Source: Lachnospiraceae bacterium (GTDB taxonomy: Bacteria > Bacillota_A > Clostridia > Lachnospirales > Lachnospiraceae). From it: a DNA stretch of 64,000 nucleotides. Of the stretch, positions 26,692 to 35,523 are shown in pieces (position 1 is the stretch's first letter; every line of letters starts with the position of its first letter). Under the pieces are notes generated by a model. That model made no database searches. It worked only from the letters and a program-made list of their open reading frames with translations, and was not told the origin of the DNA. The translations under genes were made by a program, and so were the position numbers. The stretch is from contig JAFOYH010000045.1 in the NCBI GenBank assembly GCA_017391465.1, forward strand, positions 1-64,000, in the 5' to 3' direction.

Positions 26692-28895
26692 CACCAGGAA
26701 CAGTTTTGGCGGGAAGATATGAGATCGTTGGCAGAATCGGTGCTGGCGGAATGTCGAACGTATATAAAGCAAGAGATTTAAAGTTAAATCGCTATGTAGC
26801 GATTAAAGTTTTAAAACCGGAATTTAGCAGCGATGAATCTTTTGTAAAAAAATTCCGTGTTGAAGCCCAGTCTGCAGCCGGTTTATCCCATCCAAACATC
26901 GTAAATGTATATGATGTTGGTGAAGAGAATGGTATACATTATATTGTAATGGAATTGGTTCAGGGGATTACTCTGAAACATTATATCGAAAGAAAAGGAA
27001 CTTTGGATATTAGAGAAGTTCTGAATATTTCTGTTCAGGTTGCTTCTGGTATGGGTGCAGCTCATGCAAATCGTATTATTCACAGAGATATTAAGCCACA
27101 GAATGTGATCATGTCCAGAGACGGAAAAGTAAAGGTAACAGACTTTGGTATTGCAAAGGCGGCGGATTCGACAACAGTAACTACCAATGCGGCAGGATCT
27201 GTTCATTATATTTCTCCGGAACAGGCACGTGGCGGCTACAGTGATGAGAAGAGTGATATCTATTCTTTAGGTATTACGATGTATGAGATGGTTACAGGCC
27301 GTGTGCCTTATGATGGGGAGAATAATGTTTCGGTTGCACTGCAGCATATTCAGGGAAACATGACACCTCCAAGACAGATTAACCCGGATATTCCACGCAG
27401 TGTGGAACGCATTATTTTAAAATGTACGATGAAGAAACCGGATCTTCGTTATGCATCTGCAAAAGAACTGATCATGGATCTTCGCCGTGCTCTCGCAGAA
27501 CCGGATGGAAATTATGTTTTTATTGGTTCGGCAATGCCTGCAGGTGTGGCTTCCGGCGTGGGCGACAGTACAACAGTGATTATGAATGAAGAAGATATAG
27601 ATCATCTTCGAAGAGCATCTGTGAATGCGGGTGTAGCAGGTGCAGCAGATGTTGCAGGAGCGTCAAGAAGACGTGCGGAACGTTTGACACCGGAAGAGAG
27701 ACATCGCCGTCAGCTTGAGGAAGAACGTAAAGAATATGAAGAATACGATAATCACCACGAACGTAAACGTATGAAAAAACAGCCGGTGATTACGGAAACA
27801 GATGAAGACGATGATGATGATGTAAGTCCTGCATTGGATAAGACAATGATGATTTTTGGCATTATCGGCGCTATTATTATTGCGATTGTTATTTTCTTTA
27901 TTCTTGGCCGTGCCGGTGGTTTGTTCAGTGGACTTCCAGGTGGAGAAACAAAAGAAAGCTCTAATATTACAACAGACAGCGAAGCAACAATTGTTCCTAA
28001 ATGTGTTGATAAATTACAGGAAGAAGCTGTTGAACTCCTTGAAGAAGCAGAACTTGACTATAAGGTTAAGGAAATTGAGGATAGCAGCAGGGAACTTGGT
28101 GTCGTACTCCGTCAGACACCGGAAGAGGGCGCGAAAGTAGATAAAGGCACTGTAATTACACTTTATGTCAATGTGGCTGGTGAAACAGTTGAGATGCCGA
28201 ATGTTATCGATGTTTCACTTGATAATGCAAGAAAACAGTTGGAGGCCATGGGACTTAAAGTGAAAGTTGAGAATATTTATTCAGATACAGTGGATGAGAA
28301 TGATGTTGTGAAAACATCACCTGAATCTGGTAAAGATATAAAACTTGGTGCAACAGTAACATTATATGTCAGCAAAGGTAAAGAAACGAAAAAAGTAGAA
28401 ATGCCGGATCTTGTGGGTAAAGATATTGATGAAGCAAAATATGTACTCACAAAGGCGAAATTAGAAGTTGGTGACATCGAAAAACAGCATAGCGACATTT
28501 ATAAAAAAGATGAAGTTATCTGGCAAAGTGAAGATAAAGGTGATGAAATTAAAGAGGGAACAAAGATTAATCTTGTAATCAGCCTTGGACCAGAAGAAAC
28601 AGAACCGGAAGAAACAGAACCAGAAGAAACAGAACCAGAAACACAGGCGCCACAAACAGGTTATGCAACTGTTAAGATGCCGGTAGATGCACCAGCAGCA
28701 GAAGGTACGATTGTTATTGAAGTCATCTATGCAAACAGTACTGTAAATACAGTATATTCGGGGAACTATTCCGCATCTGCAGGATATGATTCCAGTTGGA
28801 GTACAACAGTTACTGGCGACTTAGGCAGTTCGGCAAATGTTGTTGCATATATTAATGGTGTACAGTATGCAACTTACACGATTTATTTTAGCTAG
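26685..28895 (+). CDS. pknB: PASTA-domain Ser/Thr protein kinase (PknB/PrkC)
   Basis: Membrane kinase that senses wall precursors or muropeptides, 736 aa. The kinase domain (about 1-275) has the Gly loop GRIGAGGMSNVYKA, the lysine in VAIKVLK, HRDIKPQN and DFGIAKA. A charged juxtamembrane stretch leads to one helix near 390-410 (IFGIIGAIIIAIVIFFIL). Three PASTA repeats follow outside the cell (beginning near IVPKCVD, EMPNVID and EMPDLVG). After them comes a low-complexity Glu-Thr-Pro linker of repeated EETEP units, then about 75 residues of a Ser/Thr-rich beta-type domain that I do not recognise. It overlaps the phosphatase gene by 7 bp. Confidence 0.95.
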   Translation: MLTPGTVLAGRYEIVGRIGAGGMSNVYKARDLKLNRYVAIKVLKPEFSSDESFVKKFRVEAQSAAGLSHPNIVNVYDVGEENGIHYIVMELVQGITLKHYIERKGTLDIREVLNISVQVASGMGAAHANRIIHRDIKPQNVIMSRDGKVKVTDFGIAKAADSTTVTTNAAGSVHYISPEQARGGYSDEKSDIYSLGITMYEMVTGRVPYDGENNVSVALQHIQGNMTPPRQINPDIPRSVERIILKCTMKKPDLRYASAKELIMDLRRALAEPDGNYVFIGSAMPAGVASGVGDSTTVIMNEEDIDHLRRASVNAGVAGAADVAGASRRRAERLTPEERHRRQLEEERKEYEEYDNHHERKRMKKQPVITETDEDDDDDVSPALDKTMMIFGIIGAIIIAIVIFFILGRAGGLFSGLPGGETKESSNITTDSEATIVPKCVDKLQEEAVELLEEAELDYKVKEIEDSSRELGVVLRQTPEEGAKVDKGTVITLYVNVAGETVEMPNVIDVSLDNARKQLEAMGLKVKVENIYSDTVDENDVVKTSPESGKDIKLGATVTLYVSKGKETKKVEMPDLVGKDIDEAKYVLTKAKLEVGDIEKQHSDIYKKDEVIWQSEDKGDEIKEGTKINLVISLGPEETEPEETEPEETEPETQAPQTGYATVKMPVDAPAAEGTIVIEVIYANSTVNTVYSGNYSASAGYDSSWSTTVTGDLGSSANVVAYINGVQYATYTIYFS

Positions 28896-28907
28896 TTGAG
28901 GCATTTT

Positions 28908-29786
28908 ATGCAGGGAAAGATAATTAAAGGTATTGGTGGATTTTATTATATCCATGTTGAACATCAAGGAGTTTATGAATGTAAAGCGAAAGGTATTTTC
29001 CGTAATCGCAAGATTAAACCTTTAGTTGGAGATAATGTTGACATCGATATCATCAGTGAGCCAGATAAAAAAGGAAATATCCGGGAAATTCTACCCCGTA
29101 AAAATGAATTAATCCGACCGGCGGTTGCCAATGTTGACCAGACACTGGTGTTTTTTGCGGCAGCCCAACCGGATCCAAATCTCGGTTTATTGGATCGTTT
29201 TTTACTTCAGATGGAGTATAAAAAGATTCCTACAATCATTGGTTTTAACAAATGTGATCTGACAGAAGTTTCCAAGATTGAAGAATTGCAATCGATTTAT
29301 GAATCGAGTGGATATCCGTTATTATTTGTCAGTGTTAAGGAAGAACAGGCGTTGGAAAAACTTCGTACTTTGCTGGAAGGAAAAACAACCGTACTTGCGG
29401 GTCCTTCGGGCGTAGGAAAGTCTTCCTTGATGAATTGGTTATTGCCTGAGGCAGAGATGGAAACAGGGGCTGTCAGTGAAAAGATCAAACGCGGTCGTCA
29501 TACAACACGTCATTCTGAACTCTTTCATTTGGGTGAGGGAACTTATTTGTTTGATACACCAGGATTTAGTTCTTTATATCTCAATGATTTTAACGATGAA
29601 ACATTGAAGATATATTTTCCGGAATTTCTTCATTATGAGGAAGAGTGTCGGTTTATTGGATGTAATCATTTGAATGAACCGGATTGCGGCGTGAAACATG
29701 CGTTGGAAGAAGGAAAGATTAGTCCGATACGTTATGAGCATTATGTTCAGATGTATAAAGAACTGAAAGAACAAAGGAGGTATTAG
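28908..29786 (+). CDS. rsgA: Ribosome small subunit-dependent GTPase A
   Basis: Circularly permuted GTPase that helps late 30S maturation, 292 aa. The order is OB domain (about 1-65), G4 (FNKCDL), G1 ([13 protein letters not shown]), G3 (FDTPGFSSL) and then the zinc site [21 protein letters not shown] 28908 is preferred because GAGG at 28898-28901 is 6 bp upstream; TTG 28896 would overlap that site. It follows the kinase by 12 bp, a neighbour relation conserved in Firmicutes. Confidence 0.95.
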   Translation: MQGKIIKGIGGFYYIHVEHQGVYECKAKGIFRNRKIKPLVGDNVDIDIISEPDKKGNIREILPRKNELIRPAVANVDQTLVFFAAAQPDPNLGLLDRFLLQMEYKKIPTIIGFNKCDLTEVSKIEELQSIYESSGYPLLFVSVKEEQALEKLRTLLEGKTTVLAGPSGVGKSSLMNWLLPEAEMETGAVSEKIKRGRHTTRHSELFHLGEGTYLFDTPGFSSLYLNDFNDETLKIYFPEFLHYEEECRFIGCNHLNEPDCGVKHALEEGKISPIRYEHYVQMYKELKEQRRY

Positions 29787-29787
29787 G

Positions 29788-30447
29788 ATGCTTGTATTAT
29801 CACCATCCATTTTATCAGCAGATTTTGCAAACTTGGGCGAAGGTGTTGAGCGTGCAGCGAAAGCGGGTGCGGAATATATTCATATTGATGTCATGGACGG
29901 TGCATTTGTACCGAATATTTCTTTTGGAATGCCAGTGATCAAAGCCATTCGTCCGCTTACCGATAAGGTTTTTGATGTGCATTTGATGATTGAAGAACCG
30001 GTACGATACATTCAGGAGTTTGTGGATGCCGGAGCGGACATGATCACAGTCCATGTGGAAGCATGTAAACATTTGCATCGTACCGTTCAGGTCATTAAAA
30101 GTTATGGAATCAAAGCCGGTGTGGTATTGAATCCGGCGACTTCCCTTTCTACAATTGAAGAGATACTTCCAGAAGTAGATATGGTTCTCCTGATGAGTGT
30201 AAATCCAGGTTTTGGTGGACAGAAGTATATTGAAACGACAACGGATAAGATTCGAAGACTTCGTCAGATGATTAATGATAGAAATCTTAACGTTGATATT
30301 GAAGTTGACGGTGGCGTAACATTAGATAATGTAGATATGCTGATCGAAGCGGGTGCCAATATTTTAGTTGCCGGTTCAGCCGTATATAAGGGATCCATCG
30401 AAGACAATGTGAAAGGCTTTTTGGAGGTATTTAAAAAATACGCATGA
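29788..30447 (+). CDS. rpe: Ribulose-phosphate 3-epimerase
   Basis: TIM-barrel enzyme interconverting ribulose-5-P and xylulose-5-P in the pentose phosphate pathway, 219 aa. Conserved segments are [33 protein letters not shown] (metal and catalytic Asp), [24 protein letters not shown] and [16 protein letters not shown] precedes the ATG and spans the rsgA stop. The stop overlaps thiN. Confidence 0.97.
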   Translation: MLVLSPSILSADFANLGEGVERAAKAGAEYIHIDVMDGAFVPNISFGMPVIKAIRPLTDKVFDVHLMIEEPVRYIQEFVDAGADMITVHVEACKHLHRTVQVIKSYGIKAGVVLNPATSLSTIEEILPEVDMVLLMSVNPGFGGQKYIETTTDKIRRLRQMINDRNLNVDIEVDGGVTLDNVDMLIEAGANILVAGSAVYKGSIEDNVKGFLEVFKKYA

Positions 30448-31130
30448 AAGTGTTGATTATTACAGGAGGCAATATCGATGACGATTTTGCCTTCTCTTTT
30501 TTATCGGATAAAAATTATGATGAGATAATTGCTGTAGATGGAGGTCTTGCGTTTGCAGATCGGGTAAAGCATCGGATAAATGATTTCAGACCGACCCATC
30601 TTGTGGGCGATTTTGATACAATCGATCCAGTTATTCTTGAACAGTACATTCACTGCGAGGATATTTGTGTTCATCAGTATATTCCGGAAAAGGATTATAC
30701 GGATACGGATATTGCAGTAAAATTAGCGCTTCGTCTGGTGGGTGAACATTCAACATCTTTGGATGAAAAGGTTCTTCACATTATTGGAGGAACAGGAACA
30801 CGTCTGGACCATGTTATGGCGAATCTTCAAATGCTTAAAAACATTATGGAATCGGGGGTTCAGGGAGCAATCATAGATTCGAATAATTATATCGAGATGA
30901 TTTGTGGTCTTCGAATATTAAATCGTTCAGAGATTTTTGGAAAGTATTTGTCACTGATTCCAGCATCCATGGAATTACGGGGTATTACATTGGACGGTTT
31001 TAAATATCCATTGAAAAATGCACGTACATGTTTTGGAGAGAGTCTTTGTGTCAGCAATGAATTGATCAGCGATGAGGGATATATTGAAATTAAAGAAGGG
31101 ATAGCATGGATGATCTTATCCAGAGATTAA
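30444..31130 (+). CDS. thiN: Thiamine diphosphokinase
   Basis: Transfers pyrophosphate from ATP to thiamine, giving thiamine diphosphate; 228 aa. Family motifs include [38 protein letters not shown] and [19 protein letters not shown]. The start overlaps the rpe stop by 4 bp (ATGA) and lacks a close Shine-Dalgarno, so translation probably relies on reinitiation from rpe. The rsgA-rpe-thiN order is standard for Firmicutes. Confidence 0.94.
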   Translation: MKVLIITGGNIDDDFAFSFLSDKNYDEIIAVDGGLAFADRVKHRINDFRPTHLVGDFDTIDPVILEQYIHCEDICVHQYIPEKDYTDTDIAVKLALRLVGEHSTSLDEKVLHIIGGTGTRLDHVMANLQMLKNIMESGVQGAIIDSNNYIEMICGLRILNRSEIFGKYLSLIPASMELRGITLDGFKYPLKNARTCFGESLCVSNELISDEGYIEIKEGIAWMILSRD

Positions 31131-31133
31131 CGT

Positions 31134-32000
31134 ATGAAAAAACTGATCATTATTCTTGGTACGATCAGCATTTCCATGTCGGCTATTTTTGGCCGCATGT
31201 CAACAGCACCATCAGTTGTTCTGGTGTTTTATCGTATGTTGTTTGCAGTGCTGCTTTTGCTGCCGATTGTACTTACAAAATGTAAAAATGAGTTAAAAGA
31301 TCTGCGAAGAGGCGATGTGCTGCGATGTGCATGCAGCGGTATGTTTCTTGGAATGCATTTTACCTTATATTTTCAGTCGCTGAAATTCACGAGTATTGCT
31401 GCTGCTGTTGTACTTGTTAATATGGAAGTGTTTTTTGTGGCACTTGTCATGATGATTGTATGGCGCGAAAAGATTCCATTTAAAGCCCTGGCAGGAATCA
31501 TCATCGCTTTCTTAGGAACAGTTATTATTGCGGTGGGTGACATGGGAGGAGGAACAAATGTTGTTCTTGGAGATGTCTTTGCCTTTGTTGGATCCCTTTG
31601 CGTAGCGATTTATACCATGATTGGTAAGAAATGTCGAGAGCGGCTTTCAACATCTGTATATACATGTTTTGTTTATGGATTTGCAGCATTGACAGTGGCT
31701 GTGGCAGCCATTGTTACAGGAACATCCTTTGTTGGGTATGAACCGATGAATCTGGCATATGCTTTTGGTATGACCATTTTCTGTACATTTCTCGGACATA
31801 GTGTTTATAGCTGGGGTCTGAAATATCTTTCGGCATCGTATATTACAACCATCAAGCTTTTGGAACCGCTTTTTGCAGCTGTGCTTGGTTTTTTCTTTTT
31901 TGGAGAAGTTCCGGGGCCGCTTGTGATTGTTGGCGGTATTGTTATTGTTGCCGGGATCTTATGGTACTCCAAAGTCGACGAAAAAAATGAATTAGAATAA
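31134..32000 (+). CDS. EamA/DMT-family transporter
   Basis: A 288-aa membrane protein with about ten helices in two EamA repeats, typical of drug/metabolite transporters. Features include MSTAPSVVLVFYRMLFAVLLL in helix 1-2, LGMHFTLYFQSLKFTS and, in the second repeat, LKYLSASYITTIKLLEPLFAAVLGF-type sequence with the conserved LEPLFA. It starts 4 bp after thiN without a clear ribosome site, so coupling to thiN is likely. The substrate is unknown; thiamine or precursor transport is a guess from position only. Confidence 0.88.
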   Translation: MKKLIIILGTISISMSAIFGRMSTAPSVVLVFYRMLFAVLLLLPIVLTKCKNELKDLRRGDVLRCACSGMFLGMHFTLYFQSLKFTSIAAAVVLVNMEVFFVALVMMIVWREKIPFKALAGIIIAFLGTVIIAVGDMGGGTNVVLGDVFAFVGSLCVAIYTMIGKKCRERLSTSVYTCFVYGFAALTVAVAAIVTGTSFVGYEPMNLAYAFGMTIFCTFLGHSVYSWGLKYLSASYITTIKLLEPLFAAVLGFFFFGEVPGPLVIVGGIVIVAGILWYSKVDEKNELE

Positions 32001-32037
32001 ATAGATTAGCCAATGAAATAAAAAGAAAAATTCAAAT

Positions 32038-32104
32038 AAAAAATCCCGATGGGTATCGACATGTTCAGCTTGCTGAACGGAGATAACCATCGGGATTTTT
32101 TTAA
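32038..32104. terminator. Large bidirectional terminator between the EamA gene and ychF
   Basis: AAAAATCCCGATGG (about 32039-32052) pairs with CCATCGGGATTTTT (about 32088-32101). Inside lies a second perfect hairpin, GTTCAGC/GCTGAAC. The A- and T-tracts on both ends let it stop both convergent transcripts and close the 16-kb yicC-to-EamA run. Confidence 0.9.
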
Positions 32105-32107
32105 AAA

Positions 32108-33205
32108 TTATACATTGAAACGGAAAAGGATAACATCGCCGTCTTTAACGACATATTCTTTACCTTCCATACGAACAAGACCTTTTTCTTTGGCGGCATT
32201 GTATGTTCCGCAAGCCATAAGATCATCATAGCTTACAACTTCAGCTTTAATGAAACCGCGTTCAAAGTCAGAGTGAATCTTTCCGGCAGCCTGAGGTGCT
32301 TTTGTTCCGATTTTGATGGTCCATGCACGGGATTCCGTTGGACCTGCTGTAAGGTAACTCATTAAACCGAGTAAACGGTAGCTTGCTTTGATGAGCTTTT
32401 CAAGTCCGGATTCGGAAAGACCAAGATCTTCAAGGAACATTTTCTTTTCTTCATCATCAAGTTCTGCGATTTCCTGTTCAATCTGAGCACAGACAACGAA
32501 AACTTCAGAACCTTCAGAAGCTGCATATTCACGAACTTGTGCAACGAATTCATTGCTTTCGGCGTCGTCTGCTAATTCGTCTTCGCATACATTCGCTGCA
32601 TAAATGACAGGTTTTCCTGTAAGAAGATTGAAACTGTCAAATAAAATCTGTTCTTCTTCATCATCGATTTCAAGAGAACGTGCCATTTTGCCATCTTCGA
32701 GATGAGCGATAATACGTTTCACAAGATCTGCTTCTTTTTTTAAGGATTTATTGTTGATTGAAGCTTTTCCAACTCTGGAATAACGACGTTCCATAACTTC
32801 GATATCAGAGAAGATCAATTCAAGATTAATTGTTTCAATATCACGAAGTGGATTGATGCTGCCATCAACGTGTATAATATTTTCGTTCTCAAAACAACGA
32901 ACAACATGAACGATAGCATCTACTTCACGGATGTTAGCAAGGAACTGGTTTCCAAGACCTTCACCTTTGGAAGCACCTTTTACAAGACCGGCAATATCAA
33001 CGAATTCGATGACTGCAGGAGTAGTTTTTTCGGAATTATAAAGTTTTGTCAATTCATCTAATCGATGATCTGGAACAGCAACGATACCAACGTTTGGATC
33101 GATTGTACAGAATGGGTAGTTTGCGGATTCAGCACCAGCCTTTGTTAATGAGTTGAAAAGTGTACTTTTTCCGACATTAGGAAGACCGACAATACCTAAT
33201 TTCAT
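32108..33205 (-). CDS. ychF: Redox-regulated ATPase YchF (Obg family)
   Basis: A 365-aa Obg-family P-loop protein that prefers ATP over GTP and associates with ribosomes. The start [20 protein letters not shown] contains G1, and [17 protein letters not shown] holds G3. The altered G4 region explains ATP preference in the family. A coiled coil and the C-terminal TGS domain ([21 protein letters not shown], then the conserved end [10 protein letters not shown]) are present. ATG 33205 is used because AAGGA is about 9 bp upstream; ATG 33217 abuts that site. Confidence 0.95.
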   Translation of the reverse strand: MKLGIVGLPNVGKSTLFNSLTKAGAESANYPFCTIDPNVGIVAVPDHRLDELTKLYNSEKTTPAVIEFVDIAGLVKGASKGEGLGNQFLANIREVDAIVHVVRCFENENIIHVDGSINPLRDIETINLELIFSDIEVMERRYSRVGKASINNKSLKKEADLVKRIIAHLEDGKMARSLEIDDEEEQILFDSFNLLTGKPVIYAANVCEDELADDAESNEFVAQVREYAASEGSEVFVVCAQIEQEIAELDDEEKKMFLEDLGLSESGLEKLIKASYRLLGLMSYLTAGPTESRAWTIKIGTKAPQAAGKIHSDFERGFIKAEVVSYDDLMACGTYNAAKEKGLVRMEGKEYVVKDGDVILFRFNV

Positions 33206-33350
33206 ATATATATGCATCCTTTCTTGCGATTTTTGACATTCTTATCCATTTTAACACATATCTGAAAAAATTACTATGAAAATCCACAAAAATCCTCTTT
33301 ATAAAAAATGTTAACAAAAAATGAATTTTTTTAAATAATTGAAATTGGTA

Positions 33351-33379
33351 TTGCTATATCAAATGAATTACTATAGAAT
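33351..33379 (+). promoter_or_regulatory. Promoter of the mraZ / division cluster
   Basis: TTGCTA (33351-33356) and TAGAAT (33374-33379) are separated by 17 bp. The expected transcription start near 33386 falls at the first MraZ box. Confidence 0.6.
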
Positions 33380-33387
33380 AGAACTAC

Positions 33388-33424
33388 AAAGTGGGAGAAA
33401 GTGACACAAAGTGGTGAAAAGTGG
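33388..33424 (+). promoter_or_regulatory. MraZ operator: four AAAGTG boxes with 10-bp period
   Basis: AAAGTG occurs at 33388, 33398, 33408 and 33418, each followed by G or A and a 3-bp spacer, so the boxes lie on one helix face. This agrees with the described MraZ box (AAAGTG[T/G] with 3-bp spacers, tandem copies) just upstream of mraZ. It overlaps the predicted transcription start, which suggests autoregulation of the division cluster. Confidence 0.85.
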
Positions 33425-33461
33425 ATCGAAAAGGAGCTAGACGAAAGAAATGGGTGATTGT

Positions 33462-33899
33462 ATGTTTATCGGTGAATATAATCATACATTAGATTCTAAA
33501 GGCAGGCTGATTGTTCCTTCAAAGTTAAGAGAATCTCTGGGTGAAAGATTCTTTTTAACAAAGGGACTGGATGGCTGTCTATCTGTCTATCCTACTGAAG
33601 AGTGGGGCTTCTTTATGGAAAAATTAAAAAAACTCCCGATGACAAATAAAGATGCACGAAAGTTTAGCCGTTTCTTCCTGGCAGGAGCAACGGAATGTGA
33701 AATAGACAAACAGGGGCGTATCTTAATTCCTGCAAATTTAAGAGAATTTGCAAAATTAGAAAAAGATGCTGTTTTAGTTGGTGTGTCCAATCGAATTGAA
33801 ATCTGGAATCGCGATAAGTGGGAAGAAATCAACGATGTGGATGTGGACGATATGGATGATATTGCACAGCATATGGAAGATATCGGTATATCCTTATAA
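33462..33899 (+). CDS. mraZ: Transcriptional regulator MraZ
   Basis: DNA-binding regulator of the division and cell wall cluster, 145 aa. Two SpoVT-AbrB-type halves are seen, each with a conserved block: [20 protein letters not shown] and later [19 protein letters not shown]. Start ATG 33462 gives the conserved MFIGEY N-terminus and has GGGTGA 4 bp upstream; ATG 33450 is in frame but poorly spaced from AAGGAG (33431-33436). It binds, by family precedent, the repeats at 33388-33424. Confidence 0.95.
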   Translation: MFIGEYNHTLDSKGRLIVPSKLRESLGERFFLTKGLDGCLSVYPTEEWGFFMEKLKKLPMTNKDARKFSRFFLAGATECEIDKQGRILIPANLREFAKLEKDAVLVGVSNRIEIWNRDKWEEINDVDVDDMDDIAQHMEDIGISL

Positions 33900-33925
33900 G
33901 AACAGTATGTGAAAGAGGTAAGAAT

Positions 33926-34861
33926 ATGACATTTAAACATATATCGGTCCTTTTGGAAGAAACCATTGAGAATTTGAATATTAAGCCAGATGGCATTTAT
34001 GTTGATGGAACACTTGGGGGTGGCGGACATGCTTTTTATGTGTGCAGTCAACTTGGTGAGAACGGACGTTTTATCGGAATTGATCAGGATGCAGCGGCCA
34101 TAGCAGCGGCTGGCGAACGTTTGAAACCGTTTGGAGAGAAAGTGACCATTGTTCGAAGTAACTACAGTGATATGAAAAAAGTATTACATGATCTTGGAAT
34201 CGAGAAAGTCAGTGGTATCGTATTGGATTTAGGTGTGTCTTCTTATCAGTTGGATACGGTAGAACGAGGATTTACATATCGCGAGAATGCGCCATTAGAT
34301 ATGCGAATGGATCAGCGACAGGAAAAGACAGCCAGAGATATTATTAATGGATATAGTGAGATGGAATTATACCGAATCATTCGTGATTATGGTGAAGATA
34401 AATTTGCGAAAAATATTGCAAAACATATTGTCAAAGCAAGACAGGAAAAGCCGATTGAAACAACGGATGAATTGACAGAAGTGATCAAGGCTGCTATTCC
34501 GATGAAGTTTCGTGCAGTCGGAGGGCATCCTGCAAAACGAACATTCCAGGCGATTCGAATTGAATTGAATCGTGAACTGGAAGTACTCAAAGGACATTTA
34601 AATGAGATGGTTGATCTCTTGGATGAGAATGGACGTATATGTATCATTACATTTCATTCCCTTGAAGATCGCATTGTAAAAAATATTTTTAAAAAATGCG
34701 AGAATCCATGTGAATGTCCTCCAGGTTTTCCGGCCTGCGTGTGTGGAAAGAAATCACTCGGTAAAGTGATTTCAAGAAAGCCGATTCTTCCTTCGGAAGA
34801 AGAATTGGAAGTGAATCCACGTTCAAAAAGTGCGAAGCTGCGTGTGTTTGAACGTCGATAA
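33926..34861 (+). CDS. rsmH: 16S rRNA (cytosine-1402 N4) methyltransferase RsmH
   Basis: SAM-dependent methyltransferase acting on C1402 in the ribosomal P site, 311 aa. Motifs are [25 protein letters not shown] (SAM loop), [28 protein letters not shown] and [22 protein letters not shown] site is about 7 bp before the ATG. It keeps its usual place between mraZ and ftsL. Confidence 0.96.
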   Translation: MTFKHISVLLEETIENLNIKPDGIYVDGTLGGGGHAFYVCSQLGENGRFIGIDQDAAAIAAAGERLKPFGEKVTIVRSNYSDMKKVLHDLGIEKVSGIVLDLGVSSYQLDTVERGFTYRENAPLDMRMDQRQEKTARDIINGYSEMELYRIIRDYGEDKFAKNIAKHIVKARQEKPIETTDELTEVIKAAIPMKFRAVGGHPAKRTFQAIRIELNRELEVLKGHLNEMVDLLDENGRICIITFHSLEDRIVKNIFKKCENPCECPPGFPACVCGKKSLGKVISRKPILPSEEELEVNPRSKSAKLRVFERR

Positions 34862-34885
34862 AAAAAGGGGAGAGGAGCGGTTAAA

Positions 34886-35407
34886 ATGCCGGAACATCAA
34901 AGAAAAAGACATCATACAGAAACATCCGGTTATTATTTTGATGGCAATACCGTTCGTAAACTTGAAGCTGTTCCGGAGATTTATCCGGATAGACGGAAGA
35001 AATTAACAGAAGCTGAGCGGCGCAGACGTGCACAGATTCGTAAAAAACGTGCGATTGCGGAGAGAAATCGAGAACGTGCATTAAGACTGGATTTGACATA
35101 TACTGTTTTTCTGATTATTTCTGTTGTGGTAACCGTAGCAGCATGTGTGGTTTATTTGAACCTTCAAAACGAAATAACACGAACGAATGAGGACATTGCT
35201 TCGTTAGAAGCCAGACTTAGTGCAATAACAAATGAAAATCTGGCAATGGAAGAAAGAATAAACAGTGCGGTAGATTTGGCCAAAGTATATAATATGGCTG
35301 TGAATGAATTCGGAATGACAGCAATCACTGAAGGGCAGATCTATTACTATTCGAATGATAATGAGGATTATGTGAAACAATATGAACATATTCCAAATGA
35401 GAATTGA
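34886..35407 (+). CDS. ftsL: FtsL-like septum protein
   Basis: A 173-aa bitopic membrane protein in the position of FtsL. A basic cytoplasmic N-terminus of about 75 residues (rich in Arg and Lys) leads to one helix (TVFLIISVVVTVAACVVYL). A periplasm-side coiled coil of the leucine-zipper type follows (NEITRTNEDIASLEARLSAI). Primary sequence is poorly conserved in this family, so the call rests on architecture and on its place between rsmH and ftsI. A GAGGAG site precedes the ATG. A terminator-like hairpin follows at 35413-35442. Confidence 0.82.
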   Translation: MPEHQRKRHHTETSGYYFDGNTVRKLEAVPEIYPDRRKKLTEAERRRRAQIRKKRAIAERNRERALRLDLTYTVFLIISVVVTVAACVVYLNLQNEITRTNEDIASLEARLSAITNENLAMEERINSAVDLAKVYNMAVNEFGMTAITEGQIYYYSNDNEDYVKQYEHIPNEN

Positions 35408-35412
35408 TTTTG

Positions 35413-35442
35413 AAAGCCTTCGGTATTCTGGGGGCTTTTTTT
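35413..35442 (+). terminator. Terminator-like hairpin inside the division cluster (ftsL-ftsI)
   Basis: AAAGCCTTCGG (35413-35423) pairs with CTGGGGGCTTT (35428-35438), with several G-U pairs, around a 4-nt loop and runs into a T-tract. The GGGCTTTTT part is also complementary to AAAAAGCCC at 35481-35489. It probably reduces read-through into ftsI. Confidence 0.6.
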
Positions 35443-35523
35443 ACATTGGGTTAAAAATAAACGGAAATATTCTACATAATAAAAAGCCCTTTGTTAGGTG
35501 ATAAAGATAGGTGGTGTCGAGTA

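Noticed and set aside
28594..28645. Short repeats in the kinase gene as a CRISPR or mobile repeat
   Set aside because: They are in-frame codon repeats for a Glu-Thr-Pro linker with no spacers.
33587..34051. 154-codon minus-strand frame across mraZ and rsmH
   Set aside because: It is antisense to two conserved genes and has no family features.
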